The notes: generated from the letters alone by a model not told the origin. A stretch of DNA of 18,651 bases from an uncultured Ignavibacteriota bacterium (GCA_937915485.1 CALGII010000081.1:1-18651), one strand, 5' to 3'; counted from the stretch's first letter, positions 1 through 7,234 are shown. Numbers and translations: made by a program.

Positions 1-665
1 TCACGAAAGTGAGCGGAAAACTTAACGATACGCTCGAATCCGACGTGGTGCTTCTCGCAATAGGCGTGACGGGAAATATTGAAAACCTCGGACTCGAAAA
101 AGCGGGCGTTCAACTTTTCAGAAATTCAATTAATGTCGACACAAATTACAAAACAAACGTCGACGGCATATACGCCATCGGCGACGTGGCAATAGTGAAC
201 GAAAAGCCAAAACCCTGGCTGGCTCACGTTGCGTCCGCTGAAGCTGTTAACTGCGTCGAGAAAATAAAAGGACACGAGGCAGGGGACATTGACTACGGAA
301 CGATTCCCGGCTGCACGTACTGCAATCCGCAGGTTGCTTCCGTCGGTCTGACGGAGGAAAAAGCGAAGGCTGCAGGTTATAAACTTAAAATCGGCAAATT
401 CCCGTTCTCCGCAAACGGCAAGTCGAGAGCAGCAGGCGAAACAGCGGGTCTCGTAAAACTGATTTTCGACGAGGAATACGGCGAACTTCTCGGCGCGCAT
501 ATAGTAGGGGCTGAAGCGACCGAACTCATAGGCGAACTCGTGATGGTTAAATCGCTCGACGGGGTCGGTGAATCTATTATCAAGACAATACACGCGCACC
601 CCACACTCTCCGAATCGATACTGGAAGCCGCGGGTGTCGCGTACGGAGAGGCGATAAACATATAG
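1..665 (+). CDS. lpdA: Dihydrolipoyl dehydrogenase (E3), C-terminal part, runs off the window start
   Basis: FAD-dependent disulfide oxidoreductase that reoxidises the lipoyl groups of 2-oxoacid dehydrogenase or glycine cleavage complexes with NAD+; cytoplasmic. The visible part shows the second FAD-binding motif GIYAIGDV, then the dimerisation domain, which ends in HAHPTLSE. In this family that segment carries the catalytic His-Pro and Glu that complete the active site of the partner subunit. The frame stays open to base 1 (the codons before the GTG at 9 are sense), so the N-terminal half with the redox CxxxxC motif lies outside the window and the GTG is not the real start. The C-terminus is complete. 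A strong hairpin terminator follows 9 bases after the stop, so this is the last gene of its transcript. Mercuric or glutathione reductase relatives are possible in principle, but the tail sequence is typical of E3. Confidence 0.93.
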   Translation, partial: TKVSGKLNDTLESDVVLLAIGVTGNIENLGLEKAGVQLFRNSINVDTNYKTNVDGIYAIGDVAIVNEKPKPWLAHVASAEAVNCVEKIKGHEAGDIDYGTIPGCTYCNPQVASVGLTEEKAKAAGYKLKIGKFPFSANGKSRAAGETAGLVKLIFDEEYGELLGAHIVGAEATELIGELVMVKSLDGVGESIIKTIHAHPTLSESILEAAGVAYGEAINI

Positions 666-673
666 TACAAATC

Positions 674-707
674 AAGTGCCGGGTAACATCCCGGCACTTT
701 AATTTTT
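674..707 (+). terminator. Intrinsic terminator after the dihydrolipoyl dehydrogenase gene
   Basis: A perfect 10-bp stem (AAGTGCCGGG at 674-683 pairing with CCCGGCACTT at 690-699) encloses a 6-base loop (TAACAT) and is followed by a T-rich run (TAATTTTT). It lies 9 bases after the stop codon. Confidence 0.9.
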
Positions 708-721
708 ATATTTTCTCATTC

Positions 722-1645
722 ATGGTAAAACAATCGATAATATGCGTATGTATATTAATTAATTTGTTTCTGTTGATTCTGATTGATCCTTGTATTTCAC
801 AAGCAGAGATACGAATAATTGATACTTCCAAAAAACAGGATACACTGACTTCAAAAAAGAATTTTAAAATTACTTTATCGCTCGAAAGAAACTACTTCTA
901 TGAACTAGAGCCCGTGTTCCTTAGACTGGTTGTTACAAACATATCGGAAAGAAATGATTCCATAGCATATTTGCATGAATCAATAATGAAAAACCTAACA
1001 GCGTGCAATTACAGACAATTTATTGGAGATATATTTTATTTTGGTGTCCCATATACCGTATTCCTGCCTGGAGATTCGGTAGTTTTGGGTTATGAGATTA
1101 ATTATTCTATTAATGAAAAAGACGAGAGAACTTTTGCGAAATCGGGAATATACTTTGCGGGCATAAATTTACCGCTTAATGATTCGGAAAAGACGGTGAT
1201 TAAATCCAACCGTTTAAGGTTCTTTATCTTTGAACCAGTGAAAAATGATGTACTCTATGGAAAAATTCTAGATATAAATAAGGAATTGGACAGAGAGGAA
1301 AGATTAAAGATTATAAACGATTTTGACGAGCATATTAATGACTATTTATACTCGGTGTACTTTGACGGATTGTATTATTTTATTAAATTCTGGAAAAGTA
1401 TTATGGGGTATAAAATGGATAGTTCATTCGTGAATCAGGCTTTACAGCAGATAAGAAGAAACCCGGATTCTTATGGCGTTTCCAATGGCATTTGGCATGC
1501 ATACTGGATATTGTTGAATAATAATGACATGACAAGATTGCAAGAATTTGAAGACGAGATTAATGAAAAATTTAAATTCACGAAATCTTATTTCGCTCTA
1601 CTCGAAGTCAAAAAGCATTTTAAAAATCGCAAATACGAGAAATAA
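722..1645 (+). CDS. Exported protein of unknown function
   Basis: Not recognised as a named family. The 307-residue product begins with a typical signal peptide: a Lys at residue 3, then a hydrophobic core to about residue 22. There is a Cys near residue 24, but the surrounding residues (IDPC) do not make a good lipobox. The segment at about 45-170 alternates hydrophobic residues and reads like a beta-sandwich (phrases such as VFLRLVVTNISERNDS and VFLPGDSVVLGYEI). The C-terminal half is helical and charged. The gene is clearly richer in A/T than its upstream neighbour, with many ATT, AAT and TTA codons. No Shine-Dalgarno precedes the ATG, as for most genes here. It probably acts in the periplasm or outer envelope; no function can be assigned. 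Confidence 0.75.
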   Translation: MVKQSIICVCILINLFLLILIDPCISQAEIRIIDTSKKQDTLTSKKNFKITLSLERNYFYELEPVFLRLVVTNISERNDSIAYLHESIMKNLTACNYRQFIGDIFYFGVPYTVFLPGDSVVLGYEINYSINEKDERTFAKSGIYFAGINLPLNDSEKTVIKSNRLRFFIFEPVKNDVLYGKILDINKELDREERLKIINDFDEHINDYLYSVYFDGLYYFIKFWKSIMGYKMDSSFVNQALQQIRRNPDSYGVSNGIWHAYWILLNNNDMTRLQEFEDEINEKFKFTKSYFALLEVKKHFKNRKYEK

Positions 1646-1686
1646 TTGTGAGACGTTGAATGTAATTATATACCCCTGAAGTTATT

Positions 1687-1716
1687 GAAAAGCCCGCGTA
1701 GCGGGCTAAATATTTT
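1687..1716. terminator. Terminator hairpin between convergent genes
   Basis: A perfect 7-bp GC-rich stem (AGCCCGC at 1691-1697, GCGGGCT at 1701-1707) has a 3-base loop. It is flanked by AAAA on the left and AAATATTTT on the right, so T-rich RNA follows the stem in both directions. It lies between the convergent genes ending at 1645 (plus) and 1759 (minus) and can serve both. Confidence 0.75.
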
Positions 1717-1718
1717 AC

Positions 1719-1748
1719 GTGGTGTCAGGTGGAAACACTTGACACCAC
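1719..1748. repeat. Short palindromic repeat with GAAA tetraloop, copy 1
   Basis: A 13-bp stem with a single G-U wobble (arms 1719-1731 and 1736-1748) is closed by the GNRA-type loop GAAA. Bases 1722-1743 match 9617-9638 at 18 of 22 positions without gaps, so this is a dispersed element. There is no T-run on either side, so it is not an obvious terminator. Confidence 0.6.
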
Positions 1749-1758
1749 ATCCATATAT

Positions 1759-2748
1759 TTATATCTCCGAAAACTCCCCTAAATTCAGGTTGAGTCTTTT
1801 CTTGATTATCTTTGAGTTTCTGCCTACAAGGGAATCCGTGACAACGGCGTTTTCAATGTGGCAGTTGTTGTCAATTATTGAATTGTCAACTATGCTGTTG
1901 CGTATCAGACATCCGTCGTTTATCGTCGCGTTCGGACCGATGATGCAGTTTTCAAGCGTTACGTTTTTGCCGATGTAAACAGGCTTGTTTATCTTGCTGC
2001 CCTTAATTCTATAATCGTTGGATTTTTTCCCGAGAAGGTATCTGTTCGTTTGGAGCAATGTCTCCGGCTTGCCGCAGTCAAGCCATCCATGCACGTTGTA
2101 AGTCACCATTTTCTCATTTTGCCTGAGCATTATTTCAAGCGCGTCCGTCAACTGGTATTCACCTTTGGTCGTAATCTTGTTCCGTATTATGTGCTCTATT
2201 GAATCGAATAGCAGAGTCGAGTTCTTGAGAAGATATATCCCGACAATAGCATCGCTGGAAGGGGAGACTTCTTTCGACGCGGGCTTTTCAACAAGGCGCT
2301 TTATGAATCCTTTCTTATCCTTCTCAACTACGCCGAACCTGCGCGGGTCGTCAACTTTCTTCACTCCTATAACGGAATGCCTGCTTTTAACCATATCCTT
2401 TAGGTTCACGTCAAAAAGCGTATCGCCGAGAATTATTAGAACGTCCTCTATCTTTATCGGGTCGAATTTTCCCTTGGCGCAGAGCACGGCATGACCGAGC
2501 CCGAGTGTTTCTCTCTGCTTCACGTAATCGAACCTGAAGTTGAACGTACTGTTCAGATAATGCTCGATTTTCTCGCCCTGATGACCGGTGATGAAAATTA
2601 TGCTGTCCGCGATTTTCTTTCTAATAAGTTCATCGACTATATAATAAATCATCGGATGTCCCGCGACATTCAGCAGCACCTTCGGCTGCGTGATTGTATG
2701 CGGTCTCAAGCGTGTGCCGACGCCGGCGACAGGAATAATAACCTTCAT
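1759..2748 (-). CDS. Sugar-phosphate nucleotidyltransferase (NDP-sugar pyrophosphorylase) with left-handed beta-helix tail
   Basis: Transfers a nucleotidyl group from an NTP to a sugar 1-phosphate, giving NDP-sugars for cell-surface polysaccharides; cytoplasmic. The 329-residue product opens with the pyrophosphorylase signature at residues 8-25 (AGVGTRLRPHTITQPKVL). It has the metal-binding LGDT at 107-110, GEYQLTDAL at 196-204 and WLDCGKPET at 222-230, as in the RmlA/GlmU N-domain fold. From about 255 to 310, hexapeptide-like steps (VYIGKNVTLENCIIGPNATI) form a left-handed beta-helix. The specific sugar and nucleotide cannot be read from sequence; glucose-1-phosphate thymidylyl- or uridylyltransferase and mannose-1-phosphate guanylyltransferase are the candidates. 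The ATG abuts the inverted repeat of the upstream S23 cassette and has no Shine-Dalgarno. It could be expressed from the alaS/S23 transcript or from a promoter inside the cassette. Confidence 0.88.
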   Translation of the reverse strand: MKVIIPVAGVGTRLRPHTITQPKVLLNVAGHPMIYYIVDELIRKKIADSIIFITGHQGEKIEHYLNSTFNFRFDYVKQRETLGLGHAVLCAKGKFDPIKIEDVLIILGDTLFDVNLKDMVKSRHSVIGVKKVDDPRRFGVVEKDKKGFIKRLVEKPASKEVSPSSDAIVGIYLLKNSTLLFDSIEHIIRNKITTKGEYQLTDALEIMLRQNEKMVTYNVHGWLDCGKPETLLQTNRYLLGKKSNDYRIKGSKINKPVYIGKNVTLENCIIGPNATINDGCLIRNSIVDNSIIDNNCHIENAVVTDSLVGRNSKIIKKRLNLNLGEFSEI

Positions 2749-2800
2749 AATTTAAATTGTAAAATTAAAAATGTAAAAGTACAGTTTAAAATTAAAAATT
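2749..2800. repeat. Left inverted repeat of the S23 cassette
   Basis: This 52-base AT-rich arm matches the reverse complement of 3325-3376 at 42 of 52 positions without gaps. The best block is an AAAAGTACA core followed by TTTAAAATT. It begins at the base immediately upstream of the nucleotidyltransferase ATG (minus strand). Confidence 0.75.
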
Positions 2801-2878
2801 ATCTGTACTTACGTTTATTCGTATAATTACAAATCTGATTTTAAATTAAAATTCAATAATGATTGCTTATGGATTCGA

Positions 2879-3244
2879 TTACTTTTTGTTCTTGGAACTC
2901 AGTATTATTGAAGCCAGTATTTTACCGAATTGTATCAATTCGTCCAGAATAACTTTTGAAATATCCTGGTCAGCCTTGCCCGAGTCTTTAAGAAGCGACA
3001 CCCACAATTTGCTTTCGTTACAGGATTTTAAGGAGATATTCATATAATTGATAAATTCTCTCTTGCTTGAAGCGGATTGTCCCTCGACAAAATTTGAAAT
3101 AATACTCGTTCCGCTTCTGATCAGTTGATCACCGATCCTCCTTGATGTATTGTCTTTTGGCAGATTATCTATGAAATCCAGCAAATTCAGCGTAAAAGCA
3201 TACATCCGTTTTTTCAGTTTAACTTTAAATTCATCATTTCCCAT
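2879..3244 (-). CDS. Four-helix bundle protein, 23S rRNA-intervening-sequence (S23/IVP) family
   Basis: The 121-residue, highly helical product fits the S23/IVP family (TIGR02436/PF05635 type). It has the conserved run RRIGDQLIRSGTSIISNFVEG (residues 35-55), then KREFINYMNISLKSCNESKLWVSLL. Members occur inside intervening sequences of 23S rRNA in Leptospira and other bacteria, and as free-standing genes in many environmental genomes; related four-helix proteins include the Avd accessory protein of diversity-generating retroelements. No reverse transcriptase or rRNA is nearby here, so neither role is shown. The ORF lies alone between inverted repeats at 2749-2800 and 3325-3376, between alaS and a sugar nucleotidyltransferase. 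The start chosen is the first ATG; no Shine-Dalgarno is present. The biochemical function of the family is not established. Confidence 0.87.
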   Translation of the reverse strand: MGNDEFKVKLKKRMYAFTLNLLDFIDNLPKDNTSRRIGDQLIRSGTSIISNFVEGQSASSKREFINYMNISLKSCNESKLWVSLLKDSGKADQDISKVILDELIQFGKILASIILSSKNKK

Positions 3245-3274
3245 GATTGAAATTTATTTACTGAAAAAATAATT

Positions 3275-3303
3275 TATATAAGTTAAAGAACAAAATCAGA
3301 CAA
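3275..3303 (-). promoter_or_regulatory. Possible promoter of the S23 gene
   Basis: Read on the minus strand, TTGTCT (3298-3303) is separated by 17 bases from TATATA (3275-3280), about 30 bases before the S23 start codon. Both boxes match the sigma-70 consensus at 4 of 6 positions. In such AT-rich DNA this is only suggestive. Confidence 0.25.
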
Positions 3304-3324
3304 ACGTATAAAATGACTGTGAAT

Positions 3325-3376
3325 AATTTTGAATTTTAAATTGTACTTTTGAATTTTACAATTTCAATTTTAAATT
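3325..3376. repeat. Right inverted repeat of the S23 cassette, overlapping the end of alaS
   Basis: This is the partner of 2749-2800 (42 of 52 positions complementary). Its outer 21 bases (3356-3376), read on the minus strand, are the last six codons (NLKLKL) and the stop codon of alaS. Further inward, the complementarity resumes weakly: TCTGATTTT at 2834-2842 matches AAAATCAGA at 3292-3300. Confidence 0.75.
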
Positions 3377-6094
3377 AGAAACAAAGTTTGCCAGAGAAGC
3401 GTCTATTCCTTCCACATTTCTCGCTCCCGCCGTCGCTAATTGCGGTCTCCCGCCTCCTCCGCCGCCGAGTTCCTTGGCGGTTTCCGATATTAGTTTGCCG
3501 GCGCTCAGTCCTTTTTCCTTTATGAGGTTGTCGCTTACGGCGCAGACGAGGTTTATCTTGCCGTCGATAACCGCGGCGAAAAGCGCCACGCCGTTCTTCA
3601 GCGCCTTTCTGATTTCATCGACTATCTCCTTGAATTCATCCGATGTCTGTATGTCGAGTCTTCCCGCTGCGACAGTACTGCCGTTTACAGTTTCAGAAGA
3701 ATCTATTATTGATTTTATTTGTTCGATGTGTCTTCCGATATTCTGCTTCAGCATCTTTTTCTGCTGCTGCTTTTTTTCTTCGATGAACTTCTCGCGTATT
3801 TCATTCAGAGATTTAATCGTGTTGCTCTGATGTTCAAGCATTAGTTTCATCATTGAAGCATCGGTGTAATCAGCGGATTTAACTCCGTCCCTGATTTTTT
3901 CAAGAGCCTCCTTGAATTTCGACGAATACTTCTCGGGCAGTTCGGATACGATGCTCTCTATGTCATTAATTCGCTCCTCTATCAGCCTGATAATCCCTTC
4001 GCCTGTTCTCGCGAAAATTCTTCTCACGCCCGACGAAATGCTTTCCTCTTTGACAATCTTGAAAAGCCCGATATCGCCCGTGCTGGCAACGTGCGTCCCG
4101 CCGCAGAATTCGGCGCTGAAATTTTCGTCCATCCGCACAATTCTTACCCTGCTGCCGTACTTGTCTCCGAAAAATTTCTTGACGTTCGGAATGTTGTTCG
4201 CCTCTTCGAGGGGAAGGTCTTCAAGCGTGTCGACCTTTATGTTCCCGCTTATCTTATCATTCACGATTTCTTCAATCTTCCGTATTTCTTCCGCGGATAA
4301 TTTCTTGAAGTGCGGGAAATCAAAACGCAGGTATTCATCCGAAACGAGCGAGCCCATTTGCTTCACGTGATTTCCGAGGACCTCCCTCAACGCCTCATGC
4401 AAGAGGTGAGTTGCCGAATGGTTCCTTTGTATCGCGCGCCGTCTCTTGTAATCAACGAATGCCGTCACTTCCTTTCGGAAAAGATTCCTGTGGTCGTAAT
4501 TCTTAACGTATATGAAATGGTTGTTCTTAACGTCGATAACTTCGAGTTCGTATCCGTCGGCAAAGACAAGTTTGCCCGTATCGCTAACCTGTCCCCCTGA
4601 TTCCGAGTAAAACGGATTATCTTTCAAGACGAGAACTTCAAGGTCTGAACCCGCGATTCGCTTCGCCTGAAGCAGCGTCGTCTTGATTCCCTTTTCCGAA
4701 AGATTATAAGGATTGTAAACTGGATTTTCCGCCTTTAGTTTTTCGTCAAGTTCAAACATTTTAGTATCAGCAAGTATAACTTCGTCTTTTCTCGCCGCTC
4801 TTGCCCTGTCCTTTTGTTTCTTCATCTCCTCGTCGAATTTCTTCATGTCAACTTCGAATCCGTTCTCACGAGCCATTACCTGGGTCAGGTCGACAGGAAA
4901 TCCGTATGTGTCGTATAGTTTGAACGCGTCTTCTCCGGGGAAAACTTTATCGGAATTATTTTTAATTCTTTCATATACGTTCTGAAAATGTTCGATGCCC
5001 CTGTCGAGAGTGAGGTTGAAACTGTCTTCTTCCGCTTTTATAACATTCTTTACAAAATCTTTTTTGTCCCTGATTTCGGGGAATACGCCGCCGAAATTTG
5101 TAACGACAGTATCGACGAGTTCGTGAAGCATAGGCTCGTTGTAATCCAGTTTCCTGGCGAGACGGAGCGCTCTTCTTAAAATCCTTCTCAGAACGTAGCC
5201 GCGCCCTTCATTCGAAGGAATCGCTCCGTCGCTGATTGCGAAAGTAAGCGCTCTTATGTGGTCTGCAATCGCGTTGAACGGCGATATGTATTCACCTTCG
5301 TATTTCTTTCCCGTTATCTTTCCTATCTTATCAAGTATCGGCGTGAACAAATCCGTATCGTAATTCGACTTCTTTTTGTTCAGTACTCTTACAACCCTCT
5401 CAAGCCCCATACCCGTATCCACGTGCTTCATCGGAAGGGGATGAAGTTCTCCTTTTTCGTCTCTGTTGTATTGTATGAAAACAAGGTTCCATATTTCAAT
5501 AACGTCCTCCAGACCGGCGTTCACATCTTCGGGTTTGCATCCGTTATCAGTCAGGTCAACGTGAATTTCGGAACACGGACCGCACGGACCCGTTTCTCCC
5601 ATTTCCCAGAAATTATCTTTTTCCCCGAACTTTAATATATGCGAATGATTTATGTCTGTTTCCGTTTTCCAAAGGTTCAATGCTTCCTCGTCCGATTTGT
5701 AAACCGTAGCCCATAATCTGTCTTTCGGGAGTTTCCATACTTCGGTAAGCAGTTCCCACGCCCAGGCGATCGCTTCCTTCTTGTAATAATCGCCGAAAGA
5801 CCAGTTACCCAGCATTTCAAAAAAAGTATGGTGATAACCGTCAACACCGACTTCCTCAAGGTCATTATGCTTCCCGCCTGCCCTAATGCATTTCTGTGTA
5901 TCCGCCGCGCGTTTGTATTCCCTCGTCCCGAGACCGAGAAATACGTCTTTGAACTGGTTCATGCCGGCATTCGCGAAAAGCAACGTCTGGTCCTCAAAAG
6001 GCACAACCGGAGAGGACGGTACTATTGTATGATTTTTCGACTCAAAAAACTTTAAAAACGATTCTCTGATTTCTTTTGATGATATAAAATTCAT
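3356..6094 (-). CDS. alaS: Alanine--tRNA ligase
   Basis: Charges tRNA-Ala with alanine and hydrolyses mischarged Ser/Gly-tRNA; cytoplasmic. The 912-residue product has the full bacterial domain order. The class II aminoacylation core includes VPFEDQTLLFANAGMNQFKD at residues 31-50, GYHHTFFEMLGNWSFGDY at 86-103 and HVDTGMGLER at 224-233. The editing domain carries zinc ligands HSATH (559-563) and CGGTH (664-668). After a coiled-coil linker (about 740-790) comes the C-Ala/DHHA1 domain with a run of six Gly at 877-882 followed by RPQLATAGA. The length is somewhat above the common ~875. The last six residues are encoded by the inverted repeat of the downstream S23 cassette. No Shine-Dalgarno precedes the ATG. 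The identification is secure. Confidence 0.98.
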   Translation of the reverse strand: MNFISSKEIRESFLKFFESKNHTIVPSSPVVPFEDQTLLFANAGMNQFKDVFLGLGTREYKRAADTQKCIRAGGKHNDLEEVGVDGYHHTFFEMLGNWSFGDYYKKEAIAWAWELLTEVWKLPKDRLWATVYKSDEEALNLWKTETDINHSHILKFGEKDNFWEMGETGPCGPCSEIHVDLTDNGCKPEDVNAGLEDVIEIWNLVFIQYNRDEKGELHPLPMKHVDTGMGLERVVRVLNKKKSNYDTDLFTPILDKIGKITGKKYEGEYISPFNAIADHIRALTFAISDGAIPSNEGRGYVLRRILRRALRLARKLDYNEPMLHELVDTVVTNFGGVFPEIRDKKDFVKNVIKAEEDSFNLTLDRGIEHFQNVYERIKNNSDKVFPGEDAFKLYDTYGFPVDLTQVMARENGFEVDMKKFDEEMKKQKDRARAARKDEVILADTKMFELDEKLKAENPVYNPYNLSEKGIKTTLLQAKRIAGSDLEVLVLKDNPFYSESGGQVSDTGKLVFADGYELEVIDVKNNHFIYVKNYDHRNLFRKEVTAFVDYKRRRAIQRNHSATHLLHEALREVLGNHVKQMGSLVSDEYLRFDFPHFKKLSAEEIRKIEEIVNDKISGNIKVDTLEDLPLEEANNIPNVKKFFGDKYGSRVRIVRMDENFSAEFCGGTHVASTGDIGLFKIVKEESISSGVRRIFARTGEGIIRLIEERINDIESIVSELPEKYSSKFKEALEKIRDGVKSADYTDASMMKLMLEHQSNTIKSLNEIREKFIEEKKQQQKKMLKQNIGRHIEQIKSIIDSSETVNGSTVAAGRLDIQTSDEFKEIVDEIRKALKNGVALFAAVIDGKINLVCAVSDNLIKEKGLSAGKLISETAKELGGGGGGRPQLATAGARNVEGIDASLANFVSNLKLKL

Positions 6095-6169
6095 GCATTT
6101 ATTTTATTATGAAATAAAAATAAAGTTTATATGCCTCAATTTAAATGGATTTGGGTGTCAGGATAAATA

Positions 6170-6196
6170 AAAAAACCGCAGATGTATCGTCTGCGG
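6170..6196 (-). terminator. Intrinsic terminator, minus strand, upstream of alaS
   Basis: A 9-bp stem (CCGCAGATG at 6176-6184 with CGTCTGCGG at 6188-6196, one T-G wobble) has a 3-base loop. On the minus strand it is followed directly by seven T residues (plus-strand AAAAAAA). It would stop minus-strand transcripts arriving from the outer-membrane protein gene before alaS. Confidence 0.75.
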
Positions 6197-6214
6197 CCTA
6201 AACAAAGGAGAAAA

Positions 6215-6292
6215 ATGACCTACAATTTGCAAAAACTAAAAACTTTGATTCACTTTTTATTATTTAATAGAAATATTCATGCCAGAAAATAA
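6215..6292 (+). CDS. Possible 25-codon small ORF with a strong ribosome binding site
   Basis: AAAGGAG at 6204-6210 lies four bases before this ATG. It is the only good Shine-Dalgarno I find in front of a start codon in the window. The frame gives a short peptide starting MTYNLQKLK, with a hydrophobic middle (TLIHFLLF), ending in a TAA. It is followed by a long hairpin at 6318-6362. It resembles no family I know and could be chance, or a leader peptide of a plus-strand transcript. No plus-strand gene follows it, which argues against a leader role. Confidence 0.2.
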   Translation: MTYNLQKLKTLIHFLLFNRNIHARK

Positions 6293-6317
6293 TCCTAAAT
6301 TGAGTTAAAAATAAAAT

Positions 6318-6362
6318 GAAAATGTTCAGAAAATTCTCATTATGAGAATTCTCTGAACATTT
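6318..6362 (-). terminator. Long hairpin, probable terminator of the outer-membrane protein gene
   Basis: The arms pair over 21 bp with a single A-C mismatch. The inner 9 bp is AATTCTCAT/ATGAGAATT around one central base, and the outer 12 bp is 6318-6329 with 6351-6362. On the minus strand it lies about 17 bases after the stop codon at 6380 and is followed by T-rich sequence (TTCATTTTATTTTTAAC). The near-zero loop means the real RNA hairpin opens a few inner pairs. Confidence 0.6.
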
Positions 6363-6379
6363 TGAGAAGAAGATTTTTA

Positions 6380-7096
6380 TTAAAACGTAATTCTCGGACC
6401 TGTGCTGATTATAAAAGTCCTCATATCCTGTGAGAATGTGCCTGTTCTCACTGTAGTGTTTCCGCCGATATATTCAGTGATGTTTACATCTTTGAAACTC
6501 GCGGTCGAACCGAGAAAATCCAATGACAAAACCCAGAAAAAATTCCTCGCCAGATGATATTTCCCGTTTAAGGAAATAATATATGAAAACGATGTAGCCG
6601 TCTTTTCATCCTGTCTGTAAAAATCGCTTCCGCTCGATACTTTAAGTTCGGGCGCGGTAGAATTCAGCAATCCCGAATAAGCCCTGAAACCCATTGAGAC
6701 TTTCTTGTATATCGGATACGAAAATTCGAAACCGATGAATCCGCCGTAAGTATTCCACGTCCTCGAACCGGCTGTCCAGATGCCGCCGTATTTCTGCTTC
6801 AATGCGTCTTCGAGGGCGGAAAGTTTCGTTCCGTTTGAATTGTAAAATCCCATTAAATATACGTCGATGACATCAATCAGATGATAAGAAACGTTTGCTT
6901 CGATTTTATAACCGAGTTTGGCGAATCCCGCGCTTTCGTTGTACGGGTCCTTGCTGCCAAAGTCGCCGTAAGGAATGCTTGGTCCGGCATTTATTTCAGC
7001 GCCGAATTTATTCGGATTAATTGTGATTTTATTATCCTGCGCATACAGCGGCGCAGTCAAAATGATTAGAGTTAATACGATAAGTATTTTATTCAT
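6380..7096 (-). CDS. Outer-membrane beta-barrel protein, function unknown
   Basis: The product has 238 residues from the ATG at 7096. I prefer this over the upstream in-frame ATG at 7216 because a clean signal peptide begins here: MNKILIVLTLIILTAPLYAQ, with cleavage likely after AQ at 20. The mature part is rich in alternating aromatic and hydrophobic strands (FGAEINAGPSIPYGDFG, YGGFIGFEFSYPIY, FSYIISLNGKYHL). It ends in the strand TFIISTGPRITF with a terminal Phe, the usual BAM recognition signature of outer-membrane barrels. It belongs broadly with OmpW/porin-like 8-stranded proteins; no substrate can be inferred. It is a single gene with terminator-like hairpins downstream. No Shine-Dalgarno is present. 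Confidence 0.8.
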   Translation of the reverse strand: MNKILIVLTLIILTAPLYAQDNKITINPNKFGAEINAGPSIPYGDFGSKDPYNESAGFAKLGYKIEANVSYHLIDVIDVYLMGFYNSNGTKLSALEDALKQKYGGIWTAGSRTWNTYGGFIGFEFSYPIYKKVSMGFRAYSGLLNSTAPELKVSSGSDFYRQDEKTATSFSYIISLNGKYHLARNFFWVLSLDFLGSTASFKDVNITEYIGGNTTVRTGTFSQDMRTFIISTGPRITF

Positions 7097-7234
7097 ACAA
7101 TTGTTTGTTTGCTTAAATCTATGAAAATCCGGTGAAACATAAAACAAAAAATTGCGTGAAAGGAAATGGCCTCTTCCGGGAATTCCGGTTTTTACGAAAG
7201 TATGTCCGCCATTCAACTAATGCTTGTAAAGGTC

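Noticed and set aside
2879..3244. The S23 gene as part of a diversity-generating retroelement (Avd-like)
   Set aside because: No reverse transcriptase, template repeat or variable target gene is present nearby.
7176..7195. Hairpin-like CCGGGAATTCCGG followed by TTTTT (plus strand) as a terminator
   Set aside because: The stem is only about 4-5 bp and no plus-strand gene precedes it.
7097..7216. N-terminal extension of the outer-membrane protein to the ATG at 7216
   Set aside because: It would bury the clear signal peptide starting at 7096 behind 40 residues; the internal start is far more likely.
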